Assembly: GCF_014701095.1 (NCBI RefSeq)
Contig: NZ_AP023439.1
Coordinates: 1,166,001-1,230,000 of the forward strand
DNA: 64,000 nt
Source of the DNA: Streptomyces tuirus
GTDB lineage: Bacteria; Actinomycetota; Actinomycetes; Streptomycetales; Streptomycetaceae
Direction of reading: 5' to 3'
This document shows, one piece after another, positions 25,870-37,326 of this stretch. The position numbers were made by a program, and so were the translations under genes. The notes beneath the pieces were generated by a model. The model worked only from the letters and a program-made list of their open reading frames with translations, was not told the DNA's origin and did not search any database. Each line of letters begins with the position of its first letter. Position 1 is the stretch's first letter.

Positions 25870-26415
25870 TCAATGCCCGTTCTGCGCCAGCCTCAGCAGA
25901 TGATCGGCCAGGGCCTGTCCCCCCTCGGGATCCCTGCTGATCAGCATCAGCGTGTCGTCACCCGCGATCGTCCCCAGGATGTCGTGCAGCTCGGCCTGAT
26001 CGATGGCCGAGGCCAGGAACTGCGCCGCCCCGGGAGGGGTCCGCAGGACCACGAGATTCGCCGAGGCCTCCGCGGAGATCAGCAGCTCCTGCGAGAGCCG
26101 CCGCATCCGCTCCTCCTTCGCCGACCCGCCCAGCGGCGCCCGCGGCGTGCGGAACCCGCCCTCGCTGGGCACCGCGTAGATCAGGTCACCGTCGGCGTTG
26201 CGGATCTTCACCGCGTTCAGCTCGTCCAGGTCCCGGCTGAGCGTCGCCTGCGTGACGTTCAGCCCGTCGTCGGCGAGCAGCTTCGCCAGCTGGCTCTGCG
26301 AGCGGACCGGCTGCCGGTTGAGGATGTCCACGATCCGGCGGTGGCGGGCGGTGCGGGTCTGCGGCACGGCGGGCCCGTTCGCCCCCGGCTGCTCGTGGTC
26401 CTGCGCCTGGCTCAT
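25870..26415 (-). CDS. argR: Arginine repressor
   Basis: The protein has 181 residues. The N-terminal winged helix (about 23-90) contains [20 protein letters not shown] and the ArgR signature [19 protein letters not shown]. The C-terminal domain (about 105-178) binds arginine and forms the hexamer ([37 protein letters not shown]). It follows argD by seven bases in the argCJBDR operon and so is probably autoregulated through the ARG box before argC. Confidence 0.96.
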   Translation of the reverse strand: MSQAQDHEQPGANGPAVPQTRTARHRRIVDILNRQPVRSQSQLAKLLADDGLNVTQATLSRDLDELNAVKIRNADGDLIYAVPSEGGFRTPRAPLGGSAKEERMRRLSQELLISAEASANLVVLRTPPGAAQFLASAIDQAELHDILGTIAGDDTLMLISRDPEGGQALADHLLRLAQNGH

Positions 26416-26422
26416 CGTCGTC

Positions 26423-27622
26423 TCATTCCCCGGATCGTCCGTCCCCGCTCACTGCCTGGAGGATGCCGGGCAGCGCCCCGAGGAACGCGTCCACCTCATC
26501 GTCGCCGAGGTTCAGCGGCGGCATCAGCCGGACGACGTCGGGGGCGGGCACGTTCACCAGGAATCCGGCCTCCTGAGCCGCCTGGCGCACCTGGGGCGCG
26601 AGCGGCTCGGTGAGCACGATACCCAGGAGGAGTCCGGTACCCCGGACGAAATCGATCAACGGATGGCCGAGGCCCTCGATTCCGTCCCGCAGCCTCTCGC
26701 TCTGCCGCTTGACGTTCTCCAGCAACCCCTCGTTCTCGATGGTGTCGAGGACGGCGAGCCCGGCGGCGCAGGCGACCGGGTTGCCGCCGAAGGTCGTGCC
26801 GTGCTGGCCGGGCTGGAGCAGGTCGGCGGCCCGCCCGAAGGCGACGGTCGCCCCGAGCGGCAGTCCGCCGCCGAGCTGCTTGGCGAGGGTGACGACGTCC
26901 GGCAGGACGCCCTCGTGGGCCTGGTACTCGAACCAGTGCCCGGTCCGGCCGATACCGGTCTGCACCTCGTCGAGGACGAGGAGTGCCCCGGTCGCGGCGG
27001 TGATGGCCCGGGCGGCCTTGAGGTAGCCGGCCGGCGGGACGACGACGCCGAGCTCGCCCTGGATCGGCTCCAGGATGACGAGCGCGGTCTCGTCGGTGAC
27101 CGCGGCGGCCAGGGCCTGCGCGTCACCGAACGGCACGTGGGTGACATCGCCGGGCAGCGGCAGGAACGGTTCGCGCTTGCCGGCCTGGCCGGTCAGGGCC
27201 AGGGCGCCCATGGTCCGCCCGTGGAAGGCGCCCTCGGTGGCGACGATGTGGGAGCGGCCGGTCAGCCGGCCGATCTTGAAGGCGGCCTCGTTGGCCTCGG
27301 CGCCGGAGTTGCAGAAGAAGACCTTGCCGTCCCGGCCGAAGAGGCGCAGCAGCCGCTCGGCGAGGGCGACGGTGGGCTCGGCCATGAAGAAGTTGGAGAT
27401 GTGGCCGAGGGAGCCGATCTGCCGGGTGACGGCCTCGACGACGGCCGGGTGGGCGTGGCCGAGGGCGTTGGTGGCGATGCCGCCGACGAAGTCGAGGTAC
27501 GCGTTGCCGTCGGCGTCCCACACCTTGGTGCCCTCGCCGCGTGCCAGGGGCAGCAGCGGGGTGCCGTAGTTGTTCATGAGCGCGCCCTGCCACCGCTCGG
27601 CGTACTCCTGGTGGGCGGTCAT
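26423..27622 (-). CDS. argD: Acetylornithine aminotransferase
   Basis: The protein has 399 residues, a PLP fold-type I aminotransferase converting N-acetylglutamate semialdehyde to N-acetylornithine. Family features include [29 protein letters not shown] and [14 protein letters not shown], where the Lys binds PLP. The start ATG overlaps the argB stop by four bases, and argR begins seven bases after its stop. Confidence 0.97.
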   Translation of the reverse strand: MTAHQEYAERWQGALMNNYGTPLLPLARGEGTKVWDADGNAYLDFVGGIATNALGHAHPAVVEAVTRQIGSLGHISNFFMAEPTVALAERLLRLFGRDGKVFFCNSGAEANEAAFKIGRLTGRSHIVATEGAFHGRTMGALALTGQAGKREPFLPLPGDVTHVPFGDAQALAAAVTDETALVILEPIQGELGVVVPPAGYLKAARAITAATGALLVLDEVQTGIGRTGHWFEYQAHEGVLPDVVTLAKQLGGGLPLGATVAFGRAADLLQPGQHGTTFGGNPVACAAGLAVLDTIENEGLLENVKRQSERLRDGIEGLGHPLIDFVRGTGLLLGIVLTEPLAPQVRQAAQEAGFLVNVPAPDVVRLMPPLNLGDDEVDAFLGALPGILQAVSGDGRSGE

Positions 27623-28529
27623 ACGGCTTCCCCCTCGTGCTCGTCGGGCACGACCATCGTGCCGATGCCCTCGTCGGTGAAGATCTCCAGCAGGATCGAG
27701 TGCTGGACCCGGCCGTCGATGACGCGGGCGGTGGTCACGCCGCCCCGTACGGCGTGCAGGCAGCCCTCCATCTTCGGCACCATGCCGGACGACAGGTCCG
27801 GCAGCAGCCGTTCCAGTTCGGTGGCGGTGAGGCGGCTGATCACCTCGTCGCTGTGCGGCCAGTCCTCGTAGAGGCCCTCGACGTCCGTGAGGACCATGAG
27901 GGTTTCGGCGCCCAGTGCAGCAGCGAGTGCCGCAGCCGCCGTATCAGCATTGACGTTGTAGACATGTCCGTCGTCCTGGGAGCGGGCGATCGACGAGACG
28001 ACCGGGATGCGGCCGTCGGCGAGCAGGGCCTCGATGGCGCCGGTGTCGATCGCGGTGATCTCGCCCACGCGCCCGATGTCGACCAGCTGGCCGTCGATCT
28101 CGGGCTGGTGCTTGGTCGCGGTGATGGTGTGCGCGTCCTCGCCGGTCAGGCCGACGGCGAGGGGCCCGTGCCGGTTGAGCAGCCCGACCAGTTCGCGCTG
28201 GACCTGCCCGGCCAGCACCATCCGTACGACGTCCATGGCGTCCTCGGTGGTCACCCTCAGGCCGGCCTTGAACTCGCTGACGATGCCGTGCTGGTCGAGG
28301 GCGGCGCTGATCTGCGGGCCGCCGCCGTGCACGACGACGGGCTTGAGGCCGGCGTGGTGCAGGAACACCACGTCCTGGGCGAAGGCGGCCTTGAGGTCCT
28401 CGTCGATCATGGCGTTGCCGCCGAACTTGATGACGACCGTCTTGCCGTTGTGCCGGACCAGCCAGGGCAGGGCCTCGATGAGGATCTGTGCCTTGGGCAG
28501 CGCGGTGTGTTTGCGCGTCGCTCCACCGC

Positions 28530-28533
<4 letters not shown>
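27619..28533 (-). CDS. argB: Acetylglutamate kinase
   Basis: The protein has 304 residues and phosphorylates N-acetylglutamate. Amino-acid-kinase motifs include [24 protein letters not shown] and [20 protein letters not shown]. Actinobacterial ArgB is typically arginine-inhibited, and the N-terminal helix before the kinase core ([14 protein letters not shown]) that mediates this is present. It overlaps argJ and argD by four bases each. Confidence 0.97.
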
Positions 28534-30771
<2,238 letters not shown>

Positions 30772-30878
30772 GCGCCGCGGCGGCCGGAACGACGGCCCAG
30801 GAAACCGGCTTTGTCCTGGCCATGACCACAGGGTAAGGTCCCCGGGCACATTTCAGAGGATCATGGCGGGTGGGGGAC

Positions 30879-31571
30879 ATGGCCGAGGAAAACGACGCGC
30901 CCATGAAGAGCGCGAGCGCGTGGCGGCAGGCGCTCGCGGCGGTGGCGCTGGTGGGGGCGCTCAGCGGGGGCTTCTGGGTGCTCGCGAAGACGTCGGCTGC
31001 GGAGAGCGAGCCGAAGCCCGCCACCTGCTCCGACGGGGAGAGTCCGGCCCCGAAGGGCAAGCGCCTGACCGGCGCGCGGCTGTGCGAGGCGCTGAACCGG
31101 CCCGACCTGGCGGCGCTGCTGGGCACGCCGACGGAGATCGCGAAGACTGCCTCCGGCAGCGACAGTTCCTTCGGGTCCCCCGGCGGCAAGCAGATCGCCA
31201 CCCCGCAGGCCCAGGTCGAGTTCGAGACGTACACCGTCACGCTCTCGGCGACCTACGACGGCCTTCCGGTGGCCGGGTCGCAGGCGCTGCTGGGAAGCGA
31301 CGCCCGCCCGCAGAAGGTGCTGGGCCGCCCGGGCGTCCTGTACTCGGACCGCACCATCAGGATCAGCTTCCGGCTCGACGGCGGCGACGCCGACAGCGGC
31401 CCCGGCGTTCCGGCCCGGGCCCTCACCGTCGCCCAGGACCCGAAGGACCGCGGCGGGTCCGTCGACGTCACCCTGTGGCGCGCGGACGGAGCCGTGCCGG
31501 ACGACGCGGTACTGCTGCGGGTCGCGGAGCGGGTGCTGCAGACGCTCCCGGGGTGGACGTCGCACGGGTGA
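30879..31571 (+). CDS. Membrane-anchored extracytoplasmic protein, possibly DUF6215
   Basis: The protein has 230 residues from the ATG at 30879; an in-frame GTG at 30870 would add three. Residues about 15-35 are a membrane segment (QALAAVALVGALSGGFWVLA), followed by an extracytoplasmic domain with two cysteines (PATCSDGE, GARLCEALN). The segment LGRPGVLYSDRTIRISF and the ending RVLQTLPGW resemble a Streptomyces domain of unknown function that I recall as DUF6215, not checked. It is divergent from argC. Confidence 0.8.
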   Translation: MAEENDAPMKSASAWRQALAAVALVGALSGGFWVLAKTSAAESEPKPATCSDGESPAPKGKRLTGARLCEALNRPDLAALLGTPTEIAKTASGSDSSFGSPGGKQIATPQAQVEFETYTVTLSATYDGLPVAGSQALLGSDARPQKVLGRPGVLYSDRTIRISFRLDGGDADSGPGVPARALTVAQDPKDRGGSVDVTLWRADGAVPDDAVLLRVAERVLQTLPGWTSHG

Positions 31572-31623
31572 GCATCCGGATGGCCGTCGCGCGGGCGGGC
31601 ATCCAGGTGGCCGTCGCGCGGGT

Positions 31624-31653
31624 GTGGGCCGCCGTCCGCGGACGGCGGCCCAC
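31624..31653. terminator. Bidirectional terminator, perfect 30-bp palindrome
   Basis: GTGGGCCGCCGTCCG (31624-31638) is followed directly by its exact complement (31639-31653). It lies between two convergent genes and can serve both. A 27-bp direct duplication of GCATCC-N2-GTGGCCGTCGCGCGG-type sequence lies just before it (about 31572-31625). Confidence 0.8.
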
Positions 31654-31664
31654 TCACGCGGGTC

Positions 31665-34151
31665 CTACCTCTGCTTGATCCGCAGGAACGTCACCGAGTT
31701 CGCCGGGAACGTGTAGGTGAACTTCTCGGCCACGCCCCGGAAGGTGGACGTCACCGGTGTCACCGGTGTGTCCGTCTCGGTGTTCACGGCCGTCTCGTCG
31801 GCGGCCAGCGTGGTGACGCGGGCCGTGGAGGCGACCTTGGCGCCGCCGAGGTCGACGGCCGTGCGGGCCTCGGCCGACTGGGCGTTGACGACCTTGACGA
31901 TCAGGTCCCCGGTCCGGGCGTCCTTGGTGACGACCTGGCGGAACGGCTCGGCCGGCTTGTCGTCCTTGAAGCTGCCCCACTCCTTTCCGTCGAGGAGCAA
32001 GGTGACCTGGCGGCCGCGCACCTTGATGTCGATGTCGTAGGCCCGGCCCGTCTCGATCGACCCGGCCTTCGTCATCAGGGTGCCCTTGCCGCCGTCCACG
32101 GCCTGCTCGATCGCGGACTGGGTGTTGTTCCAGCCGCCCAGGTTCCACCAGTAGTAGGTGCCGGTGTCCTTGACGCCGAAGGCGACGAGGAAGCCCTCCT
32201 TGCCGGACTTCTTGGTGGCCTTCACATGCAGGTCGTAGTCCTTCCAGGCCGGGTCGCCCGCCGTGACCATGGTGTTCTCGGCGGCGGTGTCGGACTGGAC
32301 GTAGGCCCCGTCCTGGATGCTCCAGCTGCCGGTGCCGGCGTGCTTCCACTTCGAGGCGTCACCGGAGAAGTCGTCGCTGAGCAGGGTCGCGCCGTCGGCG
32401 GAGGTGACCTCCACGTCGTCGTACGCGGCGCTGGTCGCCCATGTCGACAGGCCGACGGCGCCGGTGATGGGACCGCTGACGTTCGGGGTCCCGGTGGCCC
32501 GGGAGGGGACCACGCGGTCGCCGACGTTGTTCATGAACAGCTTCTGGACCTCGTAGTTCGCCGAGTTCCAGGAGGTCCGGTTGTTGAACCAGATCATGTC
32601 CGGCCGCCACTGGACGTAGTCCTCGTTGGCGAGCAGCGGGGCGTACGAGGCGAGCTTGACGACGTCCGCGTTGCGCTCCAGGCCGGTCATGAAGGCGGCT
32701 TCGGACAGGCCGTTCTTCCAGGCGTTGCCCTGCGAGGCGTACTCGCCCAGGAAGACCCTGGGGCCCTTGCGGTCGTAGGAGTCGTAGCGGTCGTTGTTCT
32801 GCAGGAACCAGTTCGGGCTGTTGTAGTAGTGCTCGTCGACCATGTCGACCTTGCCCTCGCGGTTCAACTGCCAGGCGGTGTCGAAGGTCGGGCCGGCGTC
32901 GTCCGGGCCCGAGTTGGAGATGACGGTGATGTCCGGGTACTTCGCCTTGATGGCTGCCCGGAACTGCTCGAAGCGGGCGAAGAACTCCCTGGGGAGGTTC
33001 TCCTCGTTGCCGACCCCGAGGTGGGTGAGGTGGAAGGGCTTGGGGTGGCCCATCGTCGCCCGGACCCTGCCCCACGTCGAGGTCGCCGGGCCGTTCGCGA
33101 ACTCGATGAGGTCGAGGGTGTCCTGGATGTGCCGCTCGAGCAGTGCCTCGTCGTCGGTGGCCTTGTTCTGGCCGCAGCCGGTCACCAGGGCGGGGACGAC
33201 GGGCAGTGGCATGGCTCCGATGTCCTCGGAGAAGCGGAAGTACTCGTAGTAGCCGAGGCCGTAGCTCTGGTTGTAGCCCCAGAAGTTGGCGTTGGTGGCG
33301 CGCTCCTCGACCGGGCCGATGGTGTCCTTCCACTGGTAGCTGCGCTTGCGCTGCCAGTCCGAGGCCTCGCTGTAGTCCTCCATGGAGCCGGTGTTGACCA
33401 GGCAGCCGCCGGGGAAGCGCACGAAGCCCGGCTTGAGGGCCGCGATCTTCTCGGCGAGGTCCTTGCGCAGGCCGTTCGGCTGGTTCTTGTACGTCTCGCG
33501 CGGGAACAGCGACACCTCGTCGAGCGCGGCGGCGTCCGCCGAGGCGACGGCGAGCCGGCCGCGGTTGCTCGTGCGGGTCGCCGTGAAGGTGGCCCGGTGC
33601 TTGGCCCAGCCGCCCTTGACGGCGACCTGGCGGACGGTGGCCAGGCTGCCCGCGGCGTCCTTCAGCGAGACGGTGAGCGTGCTGCCGCTCGCGGCGCGGG
33701 CCCACACGGAGAAGTCGTAGCGCTTGCCCTGCTCGACCCTGATGCCGGTGTTGTAGCCGGAGTTCGTGACGGACGAACCGGCGCCCAGGGAAAGGTAGTT
33801 GCGGTTGCGTTCGTTGAGCCGCCCGCCGTCGTCGGCGACCTGGGCCGTGCCGCCCACCGACCAGGAGGTCAGGGGCGTGTAGGAGCCGTTGTCGGCGGTG
33901 GAGTACTCGAAGGACCGGTTCTGCACGAGCTCGGCGTACAGACCGCCGTCGGCGGCCCGGTTGATGTCCTCGAAGAAGACGCCGTACATCGTGTCGTCGA
34001 TCTTCGCGCCCTGGGCGGACGGGTCGACGGTGATCGCGTAGTCGGTGACGTCCTCGGCCTGCGCGGGGGCCGGTACGAGGGCTGCTGCCGTCAGGAGGGC
34101 GGTGGTCGTGAGACCCAGTCTCCATCGGGTGCGGGCGGCGGTGCGTGGCAT
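31665..34151 (-). CDS. Secreted alpha-L-arabinofuranosidase, GH51, with carbohydrate-binding-like inserts
   Basis: The protein has 828 residues. A signal peptide (about 1-32, ending APAQAED) is followed by a GH51 start segment (MYGVFFEDINRAADGGLYAE). A carbohydrate-binding-like jelly roll sits near 80-215 (NTGIRVEQGKRYDFSVWARA). The (beta/alpha)8 catalytic core follows (FVRFPGGCLV, acid/base Glu in GVGNEENLPREF, probable nucleophile Glu in FLGEYASQGNAW). Residues about 565-720 form a LamG/DUF1080-like insert (DDFSGDASKWKHAGTGSWSI). It should release arabinose from arabinan or arabinoxylan outside the cell. Its nearest neighbours are unrelated, so no wider operon is seen. Confidence 0.93.
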   Translation of the reverse strand: MPRTAARTRWRLGLTTTALLTAAALVPAPAQAEDVTDYAITVDPSAQGAKIDDTMYGVFFEDINRAADGGLYAELVQNRSFEYSTADNGSYTPLTSWSVGGTAQVADDGGRLNERNRNYLSLGAGSSVTNSGYNTGIRVEQGKRYDFSVWARAASGSTLTVSLKDAAGSLATVRQVAVKGGWAKHRATFTATRTSNRGRLAVASADAAALDEVSLFPRETYKNQPNGLRKDLAEKIAALKPGFVRFPGGCLVNTGSMEDYSEASDWQRKRSYQWKDTIGPVEERATNANFWGYNQSYGLGYYEYFRFSEDIGAMPLPVVPALVTGCGQNKATDDEALLERHIQDTLDLIEFANGPATSTWGRVRATMGHPKPFHLTHLGVGNEENLPREFFARFEQFRAAIKAKYPDITVISNSGPDDAGPTFDTAWQLNREGKVDMVDEHYYNSPNWFLQNNDRYDSYDRKGPRVFLGEYASQGNAWKNGLSEAAFMTGLERNADVVKLASYAPLLANEDYVQWRPDMIWFNNRTSWNSANYEVQKLFMNNVGDRVVPSRATGTPNVSGPITGAVGLSTWATSAAYDDVEVTSADGATLLSDDFSGDASKWKHAGTGSWSIQDGAYVQSDTAAENTMVTAGDPAWKDYDLHVKATKKSGKEGFLVAFGVKDTGTYYWWNLGGWNNTQSAIEQAVDGGKGTLMTKAGSIETGRAYDIDIKVRGRQVTLLLDGKEWGSFKDDKPAEPFRQVVTKDARTGDLIVKVVNAQSAEARTAVDLGGAKVASTARVTTLAADETAVNTETDTPVTPVTSTFRGVAEKFTYTFPANSVTFLRIKQR

Positions 34152-34181
34152 GGATACTCCGCGGCTCTCTGGTAGAGGAGT

Positions 34182-34216
34182 GTTCGAAATATCGGACTAT
34201 GGTCAGCACTTCGAAC
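34182..34216. promoter_or_regulatory. Inverted repeat between divergent arabinofuranosidase and DUF6314 genes
   Basis: GTTCGAA (34182-34188) and TTCGAAC (34210-34216) are complementary, 21 bases apart, in an AT-richer island. The distance between centres (28 bases) is near whole helical turns. It could be an operator for the arabinofuranosidase gene, as arabinose-responsive repressors often use such spaced sites, but no regulator is adjacent. Confidence 0.5.
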
Positions 34217-34237
34217 GGCAAGATAGGGAGGGGGCGG

Positions 34238-34759
34238 ATGCGCGTCAATGGGTCGCGCAGGAACAGCCGGGACGGAGAGCGGGGCAGGATGGGCGAGTTC
34301 TGGCCAGTGCCGGACGCGCTGGCGTATCTGGCCGGGCGCTGGCGGGTCTCACGGTCGGTGCGGGATCTCGCGAGCGGCGCGGAAGGCGAGTTCACCGGTG
34401 TGACCGAGTTCGGCCCGCTGCCCGACGCGGCCACCGGCCCCGGCGCACGGGAGGCCGGCGGGCTGCTGCACCACGAGTCGGGCACCTTCGTCTGGCAGGG
34501 CGTCGCCCGGCCCGCCGAGCGGACGCTGCGGTTCCTGCGGGGCCCGGGCGGCACGGCCCAGGTGCGGTTCGCCGACGGGCGGCCGTTCCACGACCTCGAT
34601 CTGACGTCCGGCCGGCATGTCGCGGCCCACCCCTGTGCGGCGGATCTCTACCGCGGCGAGTTCACCGTCCACGACGGCGACCGCTGGCGGACGGTGTGGC
34701 ACGTCGGCGGCCCCGCCAAGGACCTGGTCCTGCGGACCGACTACGCGCGCGAGGGCTGA
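34238..34759 (+). CDS. DUF6314 family protein
   Basis: The protein has 173 residues with a compact, lipocalin-like pattern of strands: LAGRWRVSRSVRD, GEFTGVTEFGP, LRFLRGPGGTAQVRFADGRP, ADLYRGEFTVHDGDRW, and the ending WHVGGPAKDLVLRTDY. That ending is characteristic of DUF6314 proteins, whose function is unknown; a small-molecule binding role is only a guess. The ATG at 34238 has a strong GGGAGGGGG site; an internal ATG at 34289 is possible. Its last 19 bases overlap the end of the convergent gene. Confidence 0.8.
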   Translation: MRVNGSRRNSRDGERGRMGEFWPVPDALAYLAGRWRVSRSVRDLASGAEGEFTGVTEFGPLPDAATGPGAREAGGLLHHESGTFVWQGVARPAERTLRFLRGPGGTAQVRFADGRPFHDLDLTSGRHVAAHPCAADLYRGEFTVHDGDRWRTVWHVGGPAKDLVLRTDYAREG

Positions 34760-35334
34760 GCGGACGCCCCGTCGAAGCGCAGGTTCCAGCGCCCCGCCCG
34801 GCCCGTCACGGCGGTCGTCGACAGCGGGCGGACGTCGATGTTCCAGTACGTCGAGGGCGGCGCGTTCAGGGCGTACACCAAGGCGGCCCGGATCACGGAC
34901 GGCTCGGCCACCGCCACCACCCGGCAGCCGTCCTCGACGGGCCGGGTGTCGAGCCAGCCACCGACGCGGGTGATGAAGTCGACCAGCGACTCACCGCCGT
35001 GCGGTGTGGCGCGGGGGTCGGCGAGCCAGGCGTCCACGGCGTCCGGCTCCCGGGCCATCGCCTCGCCGAGGGTCAGCCCACGCCACCGGCCCATGTCGCA
35101 GTCGCGCAGGCCCAGCTGGACCAGCGGCGCGTACCCGAGCCCCTCCCCCGTCGACCGGCTGCGCGGAGTCGGCGAGCAGTAGCGCAGTTCCGCCGCGGCG
35201 AGCGGCAGCAGCTCCTGGGCGAGGCGCTCCACCTCACCCCAGCCGGCCTGGTCCAGCGGCCGGTCGTCCTCGAACCGCTCGGCGAGCAGCGGAGAGCTGC
35301 GCGCGGAGGCGACGAACGTGACCCGAAGTGGCAT
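34741..35334 (-). CDS. Histidine-phosphatase-fold protein lacking the catalytic residues
   Basis: The protein has 197 residues and reads along its length like a phosphoglycerate mutase/histidine phosphatase (PLDQAGWGEVERLA, LRDCDMGRWRGLTLGEAM, HGGESLVDFITRVGGWLDT). However, the N-terminal RHG is replaced by SARSS (VTFVASARSSPLL), and the second catalytic His is Glu-Pro (VVAVAEPSVIRAALVYAL). It cannot form the usual phosphohistidine, so it is probably a binding or regulatory protein. The 3' end overlaps the convergent DUF6314 gene by 19 bases. Confidence 0.8.
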   Translation of the reverse strand: MPLRVTFVASARSSPLLAERFEDDRPLDQAGWGEVERLAQELLPLAAAELRYCSPTPRSRSTGEGLGYAPLVQLGLRDCDMGRWRGLTLGEAMAREPDAVDAWLADPRATPHGGESLVDFITRVGGWLDTRPVEDGCRVVAVAEPSVIRAALVYALNAPPSTYWNIDVRPLSTTAVTGRAGRWNLRFDGASAQPSRA

Positions 35335-35407
35335 GCCGCGATCGTCGGCGCAGCAAGTGCGCAGGTCAAGAGGTGTTACCTACGAGTTACCGAGGGTATG
35401 CCGGCCT

Positions 35408-35848
35408 TCACTCGCCGAAGATGAGCGCCATCCAGTGCTCGGGCCGTTCCAGCTGCGCGAACCCGAGTTTCGCGTACACCCCGTGCGCGTCGTGCGTGGC
35501 GAGGAGAACGCGCCGCACCCCGTACTTCCGCATCTCGTCCCGTACGGCGGCCACGAGCGCGCTTCCTACACCCTTGCCGCGCACCGATGGATCGACGTAC
35601 ACGTCACACAGCCATGCGAAGGTCGCCCGGTCGGTGATCACCCGGGCGTACGCGACCTGCTCCCCCGACACCGTCTCGTGGACGCCGAAGTTGAGCGAGC
35701 CCTCGATCGCCCGGTCCTGCTTCTCCCGGGTCCGCCCCAGCGCCCAGTACGCGTCGGTGGACAGCCAGTGGTGCACGCGCTCGCGGTCGACGCGGCCGGG
35801 GTCGGTGGAGATCTCGTAGCCCTCGGGCAGGCTCGCCGTGTCGGTCAT
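35408..35848 (-). CDS. GNAT family N-acetyltransferase
   Basis: The protein has 146 residues with a standard GNAT core: WLCDVYVDPSVRGKGVGSAL carries the acetyl-CoA loop (VRGKGVG), followed by LLATHDAHGVYAKLGF. The N-terminal segment HHWLSTDAYWALGRTREKQD is typical of a group of small acetyltransferases that may act on amines or aminoglycosides, but the substrate is unknown. It is transcribed in the same direction as the MocR gene, 41 bases downstream of it. Confidence 0.85.
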   Translation of the reverse strand: MTDTASLPEGYEISTDPGRVDRERVHHWLSTDAYWALGRTREKQDRAIEGSLNFGVHETVSGEQVAYARVITDRATFAWLCDVYVDPSVRGKGVGSALVAAVRDEMRKYGVRRVLLATHDAHGVYAKLGFAQLERPEHWMALIFGE

Positions 35849-35889
35849 GTCCGTGATGCTCGCAGTCCGCCGGCAGGTTCGTCGAGCGG

Positions 35890-37326
35890 TTATCCCAGCA
35901 CCTCGTCGCATGCCTTGCGCAGCCGTCGGACGCCCTCCGCGATCTCTCCGGTCCCGGCGACCGCCGCGAAGCTGAGCCTGAGGTGCGCGGCCGGTGGCTC
36001 GGCGCTGAAGTAGGGGCGGCCGGGGGTGAGGGCGACGCCGGCGCGCAGGGCCGCGGAGGTCAGGGCCGACTCGTCCGTGCCGTCGGGCAGGCGGGGCCAG
36101 AGGTGGTAGCCGCCGGCGGGGACGTACGGCAGGGCCAGCTCGGGCAGGTGCAGGGCGAGGGCGCCGGTCATCGCGTCCCGCCGGGTCTTCAACTCCGCGG
36201 AGAGGGCCCGCAGATGACGGGGCCAGGCGGGCGAGCCGACGAGTTCGAGTGCGGCCTCCTGGAGCGGGCGCGGCACGAAGAAGGTGTCGACGACCTGGAT
36301 GGCGCGCAGTCTCTCCAGCACCGGCCCGCGCGCGGCCAGGGCGCTCACCCGGAAGCTCGGCGAGGTCGCCTTGGTCAGCGAGCAGACGTGGACGACGACG
36401 CCGTCGGGGTCGTCGGCGGCCAGCGGGCGCGGCAGGGGCCCCGCGTCCTCGTGCACGAGCCGCCGCACGAAGTCGTCCTCGACGACGAACGCGCCCGCCT
36501 GGCGGGCGATGCGCAGCACCTCGGCGCGCCGGTCGGGGGCGAGCACCGCGCCGGTGGGGTTCTGGAAGAGCGGCTGGCAGACGAGGGCCGGGGCGCCGGT
36601 GGCGCGGAAGGCGTCGGCGAGCAGCGCCGGTTTCACGCCGTCTGCGTCCACCGGGACGGGCACCGGGCGCAGACCGGCGGCCCGGGCGATGGCGAGCATG
36701 CCGGGGTAGGTGGGCGACTCGACCAGGACGGGGGCGCCGGGCGGGGCGAGGGCGCGCAGGGCGGTGGTGAGCGCGGACTGTCCGCCCGCGGTGACCAGCA
36801 CTTCGGCGGCGGTGAAGGACCCGCCGATGCCGCGCGCGAACCACTCGCGCAACTCCGGCAGCCCCTCCATGGGCGGGCGCCCCCAGGCACCGGGACGGCG
36901 TCCGGCGCGCGAGAGGGCCGCGGCCATCGCCCGCTCCGGTTGCAGGGACGGGTGCAGATAGCCGCCGTTGAACTCGATCACGCCGGGCGGCGGGGCGGCC
37001 AGCGACACCAGCACCCCGGAGGCGTCGACCGAGCGCGGGACGAGGTCGGCCGCGCCGTCGGCACTGAGGGCGACCTCCTGCCAGGAGGTGTCCCCGGCGG
37101 GGGCCGGTGCCGTCCGGGCCTGTGCGCGGAACGCGCCCGCCCCGGGCCGGGTGACCACGAGCCCCTCGGCGGCGAGCTGGGCCAGGGCCCGCGACACCGT
37201 CACGGGACTCACCCGGAACCGCTCGACCAGAGCACGGCTCGACGGCAGCTTTCCACCGGGAGAGTAGCGGTCGAGCTCCCGCTTCAGCTGTTCCGCCAGT
37301 TCACCTACGCTGCTACGCTCGTGCAT
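35890..37326 (-). CDS. MocR-type transcriptional regulator (GntR helix-turn-helix + aminotransferase fold)
   Basis: The protein has 478 residues. Residues about 5-70 are a GntR winged helix (SSRALVERFRVSPVTVSRAL, AQLAAEGLVVTRPG). Residues about 110-478 are a PLP aminotransferase-like domain (VLVTAGGQSALTTALRAL, CQPLFQNPTGAVL, CSLTKATSPSFRVS with the PLP Lys). MocR proteins respond to PLP or an amino compound and usually control a divergent gene. Here the divergent gene is an EamA transporter whose ATG overlaps this ATG, so control of that exporter and of itself is likely. Confidence 0.92.
   Translation of the reverse strand: MHERSSVGELAEQLKRELDRYSPGGKLPSSRALVERFRVSPVTVSRALAQLAAEGLVVTRPGAGAFRAQARTAPAPAGDTSWQEVALSADGAADLVPRSVDASGVLVSLAAPPPGVIEFNGGYLHPSLQPERAMAAALSRAGRRPGAWGRPPMEGLPELREWFARGIGGSFTAAEVLVTAGGQSALTTALRALAPPGAPVLVESPTYPGMLAIARAAGLRPVPVPVDADGVKPALLADAFRATGAPALVCQPLFQNPTGAVLAPDRRAEVLRIARQAGAFVVEDDFVRRLVHEDAGPLPRPLAADDPDGVVVHVCSLTKATSPSFRVSALAARGPVLERLRAIQVVDTFFVPRPLQEAALELVGSPAWPRHLRALSAELKTRRDAMTGALALHLPELALPYVPAGGYHLWPRLPDGTDESALTSAALRAGVALTPGRPYFSAEPPAAHLRLSFAAVAGTGEIAEGVRRLRKACDEVLG

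Noticed and set aside
32226..34175. Long plus-strand open frame opposite the GH51 gene
   Set aside because: It is a shadow of a clearly conserved secreted glycosidase with signal peptide and catalytic motifs on the minus strand.
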